Part shown: positions 1 to 11,300 of the stretch, in pieces
How the letters are laid out: every line of letters begins with the position of its first letter
How positions within the stretch are numbered: position 1 is the first letter of the stretch
NCBI RefSeq assembly: GCF_016097555.1
Contig: NC_054706.1
Location: 74,430,674 to 74,494,673, forward strand
DNA: 64,000 nucleotides
From: Gigantopelta aegis
Taxonomy: Eukaryota; Mollusca; Gastropoda; Neomphalida; Peltospiridae
Direction: 5' to 3'
The notes under the pieces: generated by a model
What the model saw: the letters and a program-made list of their open reading frames with translations, nothing else
What the model was told of the DNA's origin: nothing
Databases searched by the model: none
Program-made: the position numbers and the translations under genes

Positions 1-160
1 CATCATGAGCATAAATACTTGCTAGTCTGATGGTATAAAACACTAGTCATGGGTTATGACAATGAGTAAAATATTAACAAAAATTTCAAAGAAGTGATCC
101 ACTTTTTCTCCAAAAGGTCATTTCTACGTTAACTGACATGATCTGTATAATATATAATAC

Positions 161-2931
161 CTGGTGAGAGGGTTCCTGTTTTCTTCCTCAGAACATTGTA
201 CTTATTGTGCCAGTCATAATGTCGAACATCACCAAACTGGCCGACCGACTTGACCCACTGAGGATCAAGGTTGATTACCTCCCCTGTCACTGATGTCCAT
301 TCTTTACCTAAACCACCAATATATAACCTCTGATCCTTCACTGTCGCCCACTCACTTTTGAAACCTGCAAGTGTAGCAAAACCTATTATTGATAAAATGT
401 ATAGAGTAGCACTTTAAACATAAATATTCAACATACACCACTCACTTTTAAAACCTGCAAATGGGGAAAAACATGTTATAAATAAAAATAGTAACACTTC
501 CAACTAATATTCCACACACACCACTGAATTTTAAAAACTGCGTAAGGGGTTGGCCTATTCAAGAATCGGCTAATAATATATAATAAGATATATATGGTAA
601 GCAAATTTTGAAATGTGTTTTAACATAATGTTATTGCTTTTGATTACCGGATAACAAATTTCTGTTCTTTTTATTTCTATCTTCTAAATTTCTTTGTATG
701 AATCTATCACATTAATATCTCCAACTGATAAAAAGTAGATTTGTTTTTATAAAGGTGGTGTATATATTATTTGACACCCAAGATTAATGATTTTAATGAT
801 GAACACTACCAGTAAGTGAAAATCATCAATTACGACCACTTAAATCTGCAATTGAGAATAAAATATCAGACAAGAGTCAGTGGACACAATAGACAGAATG
901 ACCGTGGTGGCAAATTTGGTTTTATTTCACACAGAGATTATAACTTTTATGGTGTGTACCAAACATACAAATGGATGGGACACAATAGAGGTGGTTAAAA
1001 ACACTGTTAAATTACATTACGGTAACTCGTAAGCTATTGAAATTTTTTAGTCGGTTGCATTTCCGTACACATCCTCATGTGATCATGGCTTGTTTCCTTT
1101 GATGTCCAGTGTACAGACTAATAAAAAATGTTCAGCGTGTGAAAAATGTATGCATTTTTAAATAGCGGAGCTGGGTGCTGTAAAATATAATACTAGTAGG
1201 ATGCAGCAAATTAAAGAGGGGAACAGAAAAATAAGGGTATAGGGCAGCAAACTACAATAGCAGGGAAGGCTGACATGCTTAAACAGAGCTGTGAAAAACA
1301 CAGAGTATTACTAGTAATTAATACTACATTATAAGCTCAAATGAGACAGATTTATATTATATATACGGTTGCTAGTCACTTCGTACCATTTTCATTTCGT
1401 ACCTAATTTGGTCATTTTGTACCCTGGTCATTTCGTACCATTGCAAAAAGTCATTTCGTACCTTGGTCATTTCGTTCCATGGTCATTTCATACCATTGCA
1501 AAAAGTCATTTCATACCCTAGTCATTTCGTACCTTGATTATTTCATACCATAACTGAAAGTCACATTGTACCATGGTATAACAATTTATAACAATCACCC
1601 CGGTAATGTCTTTTACAAAATAACATTAAATTACAAATTTGTGGTTAATTTAAGATATTTTATCAGCAAAAGACTAAAAATTATTGCCACTTTGTATAAA
1701 CTTTAGCAATTGGCTAATTTGGCAATCAGTAAGATAGTTAATGTTTTAATGGCTGTTATTGTTTATTTCTTAAACAAATAAGATGCAAATAAGCAAGTTT
1801 GAAAAGAAGACCTAATAAATAAATAATATTTTGTTGGTCCATTATATTGTTTTGTTGTTTTTGACTAATTATCTGGAGTCATTTCACACAAAATCGAAGT
1901 TGGCAGTTAGTAGTAAATATCATATACGGCTCTTGTCAGGTAAAATGGAAATAACAGTTGACAGGTATTATGGGTATCAATAACGATATGCTGCACAATA
2001 ACGTGTTCTGGTTTTCAAACTGTCAAAATAAAGTTTTAAAACAAAACCCACTGCTTTTATGCAATAGTCAATTCGTTTTCTATATACTGGAATGAAATGA
2101 CTGGGGTACGAAATGACTTTTCACAATGGTACAAAATGACTAGGGTACAAAATGACTTTTTGCAATGGTACGAAATGACCAATGTACGAAATGACTAGGG
2201 TATAAAATGACCAGGCAGCATGGTACGAAATGACTTGGGTACGAAGTGACTATGATTCATATATACAAACCCTTGTTATGTTTTCCATTGCCATCAGGAA
2301 GTACTACCCATGGAATTGCCATGCCATTAAGAATTTCATAAACAACACCTGTCCTGTCATCAATGGAATATAGTTTACCATTGAAAACAACAAGGTCCGA
2401 CAACTCCATACCCCTACCACCTTGAGACAGCGAGGAACTGAGAACAATAGGCTGTTCCAAATTACATAATAGTTTCTTATTATCATCCGAAATTGTCAGA
2501 TTTCCAGTTCTAAAATAACTAATCCAAATGTTTTTCTTCTCATGACTTTTGGAATTTGTATCTAGATCTGTAATAAGACCAATTTTGTACATGAACCCTC
2601 CTTGGACCTTTGTAGGTTTTGTTAATGGATACGTGTTGTTAAAAGGTACACCTAACAATAAGTGAGTGTAATCCACCATCGAGTCATTGCATGCTATATT
2701 CGATGTCCGTGGTATAAACATAATGAAGAGAATAAGTATAGCCCCGGTAAACAAGGCTGTGTAAAGTACAGTTCTCGTTTTCAAATGCAGTTTGGCATTG
2801 CCCACTCTGTACGGCGTGGGACGACGAATGGCTTTCATCCATTCTTGCACAGACGACGGGTAGCTGGCCGATATCATATCTAGTTCCTCTTCATTTGATG
2901 GCAGACTCATCGAGAATGCTTTCTTTAGCAT
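161..2931 (-). CDS. CANT1: CANT1-like calcium-activated nucleotidase (first two coding exons; 3' part outside window)
   Basis: Two coding exons on the minus strand, 2271..2931 and 161..364, joined in phase 1 (donor after 2271, acceptor before 364). Another donor follows 161, so the gene continues left of the window. The visible 288 residues match the N-terminal two thirds of the soluble calcium-activated nucleotidase (apyrase) family, whose human member has about 400 residues. A cytosolic N-terminus of about 53 residues is followed by one hydrophobic segment (about residues 54-74), giving a type II membrane protein; the family resides in ER/Golgi and hydrolyses UDP and GDP with calcium. Diagnostic stretches are NNTYPL, ITDLDT, GRGMELSDLVVFNGKLYS, DDRTGVVYEI and YIGGLGKEWT. 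MELSDL holds a calcium-site glutamate in the family. The start at 2931 is the first in-frame Met; a second Met eight codons on is an alternative. The 1.9-kb intron holds a transposon (1375..2250). Confidence 0.93.
365..1372. other. CANT1 intron, AT-rich, no gene seen
   Basis: Left part of the CANT1 intron. A near-duplicate of the start of exon 2 and its flank (gaaacctgcaagtgtagcaa at 360 onward; aaaacctgcaaatgggg at about 451) is repeated two or three times between 342 and 545, suggesting local duplication of the exon edge. No convincing reading frame or RNA gene was found. Confidence 0.5.
1375..2250. mobile_element. Non-autonomous TA-target DNA element with iterated terminal motif
   Basis: The element begins GTCACTTCGTACC and ends with its exact reverse complement GGTACGAAGTGAC, with TA on both sides (1373-1374 and 2251-2252). 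The left arm (1375..about 1570) is built of about ten copies of the short motif GTCATTTCGTACC with spacers. The right arm (about 2095..2250) carries the same motif reversed about eight times. The 520-base middle is AT-rich with no reading frame. The TA duplication suggests mobilisation by a Tc1/mariner-type transposase, but no transposase is present. It lies inside the CANT1 intron. Confidence 0.75.
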
Positions 2932-3060
2932 TTACAGATGTCAAAATCATGACATAAAACACAAAACAGCCTAACAACGTGTCTATTTAGTCTACAAACC
3001 AACTACTTCCTGTTCTTGCGGCCATATTGAACGTTACAGATTCGCACATAATGTATACGT
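2932..3060 (-). promoter_or_regulatory. Probable CANT1 promoter / 5' UTR
   Basis: Just upstream of the CANT1 start, 3003..3035 contains ACTTCCTG, the reverse complement of an ETS site (CAGGAAGT), followed by GCGGCCATATTG, which resembles a YY1 site. Both are typical of TATA-less promoters of housekeeping genes. The transcription start itself cannot be placed. Confidence 0.4.
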
Positions 3061-3249
3061 CGATTGTTTGGTTTAAATACATTTGTATTATATCTTCAAA
3101 ATTAAAATAAAAAGTCTATAGGATGTTACATTAATATTAATATACAAATGTATATGCTTATAATTCATATTATTAAATATCGTATTTGCTGCGGGTTTTT
3201 TTAGTTTTTTTCTTTCAGGCTGATGCTATATGCCCGGTTGTCGTATAAT

Positions 3250-3690
3250 AATATTTAGGCTATACAGACAGCCGACATACAACTGAGGCATGGATTAAGA
3301 TTCCAGCTCCTGCTTATTAATGAGAAGCCATTCGTTAATTCCAAGCCCATGGACCCTGAGCCTACTCGATCGTACAGAACCTCGACGGCAGTTAGAGGAG
3401 AGTCCATTATGATTAAGTGGCCCCTAAAGAAGGCAAGACAAGGAAAATCATCACCACTACACCAGAACCCAAATCCATGGTGGGCGTGCCCGAACCGTAA
3501 AGATGTGGGCACGTTAATATTGTTCCCTTCCCTTCCACTACTCCTACTGAGATGACCACGCCAGAGACTGGAGAACAGCCAGAGCAGCCAGCCAAGGACA
3601 TCCCGCCTATCATGGACAGAACTCTCTGGCGAAGTGAGAAGTTGTTCCCACGACAGGCGTGTTTGAACAGTTCTCGGATGGAAGCAGAAG
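3250..3690. other. GC-richer unassigned stretch
   Basis: This block is clearly richer in G and C than its surroundings and has short open frames on both strands (about 70-156 codons), but I recognise no protein family in any frame. It ends directly at a SINE tail. It may be a decayed mobile-element fragment or a non-coding exon. Confidence 0.3.
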
Positions 3691-4012
3691 GAAGGAAATA
3701 TTTTATTTAACGACGGACTCAACACATTTTATTTACGGTTATATGGCGTCAAACATGATTAAGGACCACGCAGATATATAGAGAAGAAAGCCGCTGTCAC
3801 CACTTCATAGGCTACTCTATTCGATTACCAGCAAGGGATCTTTTATATGCACCATTCCATACCACAGGCAGGATAGTACATACAACGACCTTTGTTGCAC
3901 CAGTTGTGGAGCACTGGCTGGAAATAGTCCAATGGGGCCACCGATAGAGATCGATCCTAAACCGACCGCGCATCAAGCGAGCGCTGTCCCACTGGGCTAC
4001 GTCCCGCCCCTC
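3690..4012 (-). mobile_element. tRNA-derived SINE, minus strand
   Basis: Read on the minus strand it starts GGGACGTAGCCCAGTGGGAC (A-box-like), then GGTTTAGGATCGATC (B-box-like), then a body with CCAGTGCTCCACAACTGG and TATAAAAGATCCCTTGCTG, and ends ACGTCGTTAAATAAAATATT-like sequence. The same body recurs at 6257, 15720, 45735, 49955, 55716 and 57606. Confidence 0.8.
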
Positions 4013-5285
4013 TGATGGAGCATGTCAAAAATTACCCACACCCACAGGACATTCCGTGGCAGGTAGCGACCAATAAGGTCCTCTGGGGGGGGGGGGGGTC
4101 TAGGAGCTGATTATCTCAAATAGCATAATGTAGAGCTCCCACCCCAGACGAGTAGACCCTGGAGATACATGGGCGTGCTTGCTCCATTTTTTTTTATGGT
4201 ATGATGGGGGGGGGGGGGGCTGATTTTTGCCCCAATTAAAAGAAAATTCCCGAATTTGAATGACAACATTTGTGCATATTAGCATTAATTTCCAAACAAA
4301 TGATGAAAAGGTTTGTGGCCAGCTTATTTTGCTCGATTGTCTTCATCGTTGTTTTTTTCCGAATTCGAAGATTTGTTCCAGTAGAGGGGGATACCGCTAA
4401 CCCCATCTCGTACGCCTATGCCTGGAGACAAGGGTAGCTTCAGACAAATATGAGGATTTGGGCCTACCTACCCGCAAAATTTAAGAAAATAGAAAGTTGT
4501 GACCTAGCTAAATGTCAACTCAGTAGGAGTACAATACAATACGATGCGATGCGATGCGATACAATGCTTTATTACCGTGCTTACATATATGATGTACATA
4601 AAATTATATATGTATATAAACACAGTCTTGTGACCCAGTAATAATAAAGCCAATGATAAGAAAAATTAATACAATAAAGCCAATGATAAGAATAAAGAAT
4701 ACATTAAACACAATAAAATAATTTATAGTTTTAAGCGATTTAATAACTGTTTTAGCTAACAAACTTTTTTTTGCTGTATCCATATTCCAACAGAACTGTG
4801 CTATTGTTTACAAGATGGGTAGCAGGGCAGTTGATAACATAGTAGCATTTTCCCTAGCTGTTCATTTATTGAGATGCGGGAAATTCATCTATGAGTTGTC
4901 TTATTATTTCAAGTTTCGTCTCAATTGTAATGCTGCATAGTTAGCATAACCTATTGTTTCTCGGTATATTATTGTATCGACCTCTTTCAATTTCAAGGCA
5001 ATACTACTTTACAATTTGGAAAACCATATATGGGTACGGAATCGTACTGAAAGCGTAATTGTTTTGTCGTTGCACCCCGTACAGGTCTAAAAATTCCCAG
5101 CATTCATACCTGCTATATATGTTTGTATATATTTATTTATTCCTCTTGCCTTAGACACTGAATAAATTAAATACTAATTCACTGTTAACATATTGTCGTA
5201 GGCCTATGTGTAGAATTAGCGACCTGATTAAACTGCATTGTACGGCCGTGTATATAGCCAGTTATAGCTGGCACCGAAGAAGAAT
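4013..5285. other. Intergenic, simple repeats only
   Basis: Contains two poly(G) runs (about 4086..4099 and 4206..4219) inside a GC-rich flank, a short GATGC-type microsatellite (about 4540..4560), and two copies of AATAAAGCCAATGATAAGAA (about 4645 and 4671). No gene seen. Confidence 0.5.
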
Positions 5286-5289
5286 ACAC

Positions 5290-5360
5290 GGTTAATGTTT
5301 ATATAGTCACTTCCGTTCAGTGACCACGTGTGGACTGTGTTTAGATTTCATGTTGGAATC
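5290..5360 (+). promoter_or_regulatory. RSL1D1 proximal promoter with E-box
   Basis: CACTTCCGTTC (5309..5319, ETS-like) is followed by a canonical CACGTG E-box at 5325..5330, 31 bases before the start codon at 5361. CACGTG is the MYC/MAX site and is common in promoters of ribosome-biogenesis genes, which fits an RSL1D1-type product. The site is so close that it may lie in the 5' UTR. Confidence 0.45.
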
Positions 5361-8300
5361 ATGTCGGACGAAAATCCGGGTATCGAACTCTCTAAAGAAC
5401 AGGTTATATTGTATTTACAGATAGTTTTTATTTTAGTGTTAGTGCAAGAGTTGTTAGGACCGTTCAACAAATATTACGTGACGCTGCAGAGTTGGAATAG
5501 GGAATCATCATCATGTGTAATGCAGGGACAGGAAGTGTATGGTGTGTGTGTAACTCTGTATGTGTGTGTGTGTGTGTGTGTGTGGGGGGGATTAAGGCAC
5601 ATGACGCTGATCTAAGGTGCAGTGGATCGTAAGATCGATACCCGTTGGTGGACCCATTGGGTTTTTACCATATCTGAGAGGTGATATTAAAGTCTGTGGT
5701 ATAAGCTGTCCTGATTATAAACTATAAAGAATCCTTTAGTGCAGAGTGAACATTTTCATTTCATTTCAACTTATAGGCTAATTCGTGCTTATATATCCAT
5801 TTAAGGTTCAAGCACACTGTCCTGGGCAAACACCTCAGCTATCGGGCTCTGTCCAGGACAGTGGGTTGATAAGTGGTTAGTGAGAGAGAAGAGGGTGTAG
5901 TGGCCTTACACCTAACCATTGAGTCAATACTTTACTTATGTGCAGGGAGAGTTGCTTCCCTCAATTTAACAAATTTAAAATGGTGGGGAAATTGTTGTTG
6001 GAAGATATATTTTGTTAATAATGATGCAAGTTCTTAAATAGGGATTTAGTGAGTATGTATTATAGGTTATTTATTTTTGGTTTGTGTGTCCATTTGTTGC
6101 ACTATTTCATTTGAGAAATGGTTGAAACATGGTGCCACAAGTTTTGAATATCAGCTATATATATATATAGGGTATCATATATGTAACAATATCTGGATGT
6201 AGAAAGAACCACACTTTCTACGTCCCTTCGGACTAAGATCCCATCAATCCTTGCTGCTGTGGATGGGACATAGCCCAGTGGTAAAGCACTTGCCTGATGT
6301 GTGGTTAGTCTGGGATCAGTCCCCATTGGTGGACATGGGCTATTTTTTTGTTCCAGCCAGTGCACAATGACTGGTATATATCAACGGCCTTGGTATGTGC
6401 TATCAACCCTTGCAATTAAGAAAATGTCCACAGCAAAAAAACATGCAATTGAAAAAAAACTTGCCAAAAAAATGCCATGGACAATTAAAAACATTCTCGA
6501 TTGCTGTGAGCAGGGTTTGGCTTTCCTGTCTGTGGAATGGTGTATATAAAAGATTCTTTGATACTAATGGAAAAATGTAGGTTTCCTCTCTAAGACTATA
6601 TAAAAATTACCGGCCTCGGTGGCGTCGTGGCAGGCCATCGGTCTACAGGCTGGTAGGTACTGGGTTCGGATCCCAGTCGAGGCATGGGATTTTTAATCCA
6701 GATACCGACTCCAAACCCTGAGTGAGTGCTCCGCAAGGCTCAATGGGTAGGTGTAAACCACTTGCACCGACCAGTGATCCATAACTGGTTCAACAAAGGC
6801 CATGGTTTGTGCTATCCTGCCTGTGGGAAGCGCAAATAAAAGATCCCTTGCTGCCTGTCGAAAAAAGAGTAGCCTATGTGGCGACAGAGCGGGTTTCCTC
6901 TTTAAAACAGTGTCAAAATGAGCATATGTTTGACGTCCAATAGCCGATAATAAGATAAAAAATCAATGTGCTCTAGTGGCGTCGTTAAATAAAACAAACT
7001 TTACTTTATATAAAAATTACCAAATGCCAATGATTAATAAATCTGTGTGCTCTAGTGGTGTTGTGAAACAAACAAGCCCTTGCTGCTATTTTGTTACAGG
7101 ATAGCCTGAATACTTTATTAGAAAGCTGCATAGACTAAAGTTTGTTTATGACACCACTAGAGTACATTGATTAATTAATTATCGGCTGTTGGATATCAAA
7201 CATTTGGTAAAATGTTCTGACTTGTAGTCATCAGAGGAAACCAACTACATTTTTTCATTAGCAGCAAGGGATCTTTTATATGCACTTTTCCACAGGCAGA
7301 AAAGCACATACCACAGCCTTTGACCAGTTGTGGTGCACTGGTTGGAACGAGAAAGAACCCTGCGATGAAAGCACCTCAGGTGAGCACTCAACCGACCAAG
7401 CTATATCCCGCCCCGCTGCACAGACAATTTTAATTGCTCTTCAGTCAAGAGACATCTGGATGATCCACACACTACATGAAGAAACCTGATTGACTGTGTA
7501 TTTTGTGTATGACTTTATCATGTACTGTTACATATCAAATTTCATGGTGATTTATCAATTTTTGACGGAGTTATGACCCTTAAACTTAGGAGATATGAAA
7601 ATTTGTTTTCCCGACTTCTTTTCCAGAAATAGCTGATGTATTTTGTCATGCTGGGGTGTCGTTAAACATTCATTCATTCATTAATGTTTTCCAGAAGGCC
7701 TTGAGATATTAACCTGAAGTTTTGTGTATAGCTTTATCATGTACCGTTACAGATCAAGTTTCACTTTCATGGTGATTTACCCACTTTTCACAGAGGTTTG
7801 GCCCTTGAATTTAGGAGATATGAAAAATTGTTGAATCAGGTAGGGGGATGTGTATTGCTTAAGCAGTACTCGCAAAATGCTTGTTCAAGTTGTGGTGTCG
7901 TTAAAATGTTCTTATGTTTTCATTTATGTATTTAGTTCTTTTGTCACTCATGTTGCTGACACTTTATGAATCTTTTGTGAATGCATTTATGTCATTAACC
8001 AAACATTCCTCTTATTACATAAAGTTTATTTTTACATTGACTCTAATATAAAATATTGTTATATTTAAAACAGATTTTTTCTGTCTGAAATGTTATTTTC
8101 AGGTTTGTAAAGCAGTTGAGGCGTTACGTGCTCTAATCAAACAAAAAGAGAATGTGAAAAACCTGCTTGATGAGAGTGAAAAAGTAAACCTACAGTTTTG
8201 TTTCAAGAAAATACCCAATACCAAGAATGCTACAATAAAAATGTAAGGACTGTCGAGAAATATTGCTGTTGAAACACAACTCTTACAAAGCATGGTAAAC

Positions 8301-11300
8301 TGCACCAAATTACAATATGTTGTTAGTAGCTTGATGTCACAAAAAGACTCACTCTGGGATTGTGATGTGTTCTTAATTCGGAAATTAAATTAAACTGGCA
8401 AAAATTAGGCAATTGGAGGGGTGAGGCAGGCTGATTTTTGACTGAATTAAAAAAAAAAAAAAGAGCCTAAATGTGGTATATAACAATGTTTATTCATATT
8501 ATTCTATATGGTTCTAAACGAATCCCTACATATTTTTACATAGATTACAACTAATGTGGGTAGAGTGATGGAAATGCATGGTAAAAGGTTTTCAGGCCTT
8601 CTCATTTTACCTGAATATCTCCATTGCTTTTGCCTGAATTTCAAGATTGGCTCTAGCACTGTGGGGTGGGGATAGGGGCAGTTGTGTTAATATTGCAATG
8701 TAAGCAAAACATTCTAACCAGGGAATCGTAATCCAGAATCTGTATTATAATGTTGATATTGACTTACAGCTGTCACTAAATTAGTGTGATGTTTTTTCCA
8801 GTGAAGTGGTTTTGATATACAACAGCAGGTTTTTTCTCGCATTCTCTAAAGAATATTATCACTGTTATTTACATCATACAGGGCTCACATTGGAACGAAA
8901 TTTGGTTTAGCCAATTTTTAGATGTGCAGAGTATTTCCTTGAAACTTAATAAAATGTGGTTAATTTAAAGAAAATTTTATTAGCCAACCACTCATTTCTG
9001 TAGCCACTTTGTATAAAAATTAGGAATTGGCTAATTTTGCAAGGACAGGATGAGCCTTGATCATAGGATTGCTGAATACTGGCATAATCACCCTTATTTT
9101 GTCTCTCTGCAGAAAACTGCCCAATCCCCTGACTCAAGCGACTACCGATGTCTGCCTGTTTGCCAAGGACCTCAACAAAGCAAGCCGTGATTATGAGCCC
9201 ACTGTCAGACACTTCAAAGAGTTACTCAATAAACATGGCGTCAAATGTGTTACAGAGGTCAGTTGGCTCTGAGAGATCAGTTTGCTATCAAACATATTAC
9301 ATGTACATTATACTGTGTGTTTATATAATCAGTTTAAAACAATACTTGTAATATGTGTACATGCGTGGGTGCAGGGAGGGTGGTCTGGCGAGCAAAGATT
9401 TTGTGGGAGGATCGGATCATGCTTCCCCAGAAAATGCAGAACAATTTAATTTTTGTGGAGCAGGGAAGGATTTGACAAGCAAGGAAGGGTTTTGACAAGC
9501 AGTGAAGGGTTTTGATCCCCACTCCCCTACACACATGCCTGCTGTACATTATACTCTGTATATTATGTGTTCATGCAATGTTTTATGGATATGGTGAGAT
9601 GTATTATGCATATAAATTGGTTGGTAGAAAACGTGTACACCGTGAAACCTCTCAAAACTGGACCCGCTGTAATCTGGAATTCCCTCAAAACCTTTTAAAT
9701 ATTTGTACAGAAGAGAACCTCTCTAAACCGGGTACCTCTTAAAACTGGACATTTTAGTTGGTCCGAGGGTGTCCAGTTTAGAGGAGTTTTGCTGTATTAT
9801 ATCAAAGATGTAATTTTCACACTTTTTAATCGATTTCATCTGTTTAAAACTGGATTTAATCTGAAATTTTTGAAAAATCTACTTTTTAGTTTTGATTTTT
9901 TGAATTGGGTATCACATCCCTGGTCTATATATTTATATACATGAGTTGGTAGGAAAGTCATTTCTATCTGTTGTATACTTTTCCAGGTCATTCCGCTAAA
10001 GTCACTCAAGTTGGAGTACAAACCGTTTGAAGCTAAACGGAATCTTTCCAACATGTATGATCTGTATTTAGCAGATGAGAGAATTGTTAGACTGCTACCA
10101 TCCTTTCTCGGAAAAAACTTTTATGGCAGAAAAAGGTGACTTCTTTTTTTAATTATAATTTACAATGTTCTGATTTCAATAAGATTTCTATACAATATAT
10201 CATGATGGACCAAAAAACTAATTGATGTCATGCCCATTGAGCAATTGACCGTTCCAGCCAGTGCACCATGATTGGTATATCAAAGGCTGTGATATGTGTT
10301 ATCCTGTCTGTGCATATAACAAATACCTTGCTACTAATGGGAAAATATAGCCGGTTTCATCTCTAAGACTGTCAAAATTACCTAATGTTTGACATCCAAT
10401 AGCCAATGATTATTAAATCAGTGCTCTCTAGTTAAAGTAGCCTTTGATATACTGGTCGTGATGCACTGGCTGGAACGAAAAGTAACCCAATGCGCTTTAC
10501 CCAGACATGATTGTTTCTCGTTATAAAACAGATTTCCGCTTTTTAAATATTCCGTTACCGGTTTTTATTTTCCGCTTGTTAATGTTATATTTTTTTAACG
10601 AGTGGTCATTTGGAGTACTTTTCCCTAATTTGTGGTGCCAGAGAAAACAAAATTTGCCGGAATATACCGAAAATAGCCGAATATTACAATCTGAACTTCT
10701 TGACTGTCCCGTATTGTGATTGGCCTACGGTTTCCAATAGACCAATGATTTGATGCATAACAAGTTGGCAAACAGTTTGCCTTTTGAAAAAATGGCATCC
10801 TGTGTTGTTGAACGTGAATTCGATGTGGTAAAGTTAGAAAAAAAGAATAAAAACCTGATGGAAATTGAATTGGCTAGAAAAAAGTGTTGAAGGACAACCA
10901 ATAAGTGATTGCATCAACAAAAACTATAGATAAATAAATAAGATGGATGCGACTACATATCAGTAATAAAAACTTACATTATATTGGATTCCTTTTACTT
11001 TCATAATTTGTATAACCAATTGGCTCAGACGTACTCTGTGCATAGTCCATATTCAAACCTTTCCTATTGGGGGCTTACAGCCCCAGCCCCCCCCCCCCCC
11101 CCCCCCCCCCCATTGAAAAGCCATCTCTCAATCCGCATTAACATTGCTATGGTTGTGTAAAATCAGTTTCTTGGGGTAGAATGCACAATCATGTCTGTTT
11201 ACCACTGCTCTAGAGGTGTCGTTAAACAAAACACACTGAACTTTAATTGATGTCATCTGATATTTTTGTTTTCAACAGAAACCCTATACCAGTGAACCTG

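Noticed and set aside
3255-3725. A 156-codon minus-strand frame in GC-rich DNA
   Set aside because: No recognisable domain, competing frames on the plus strand, and it overlaps a SINE tail.
7440-7490. Possible C/D-box snoRNA in RSL1D1 intron 1 (GGATGATCC ... CCTGATTG)
   Set aside because: The boxes are only about 35 bases apart and no terminal stem or guide could be seen.
10790-10888. Short frame MASCVVEREFDVVKLEKKNK within RSL1D1 intron 4
   Set aside because: Only 32 codons, no splice context linking it to the gene, and the RSL1D1 phases close perfectly without it.
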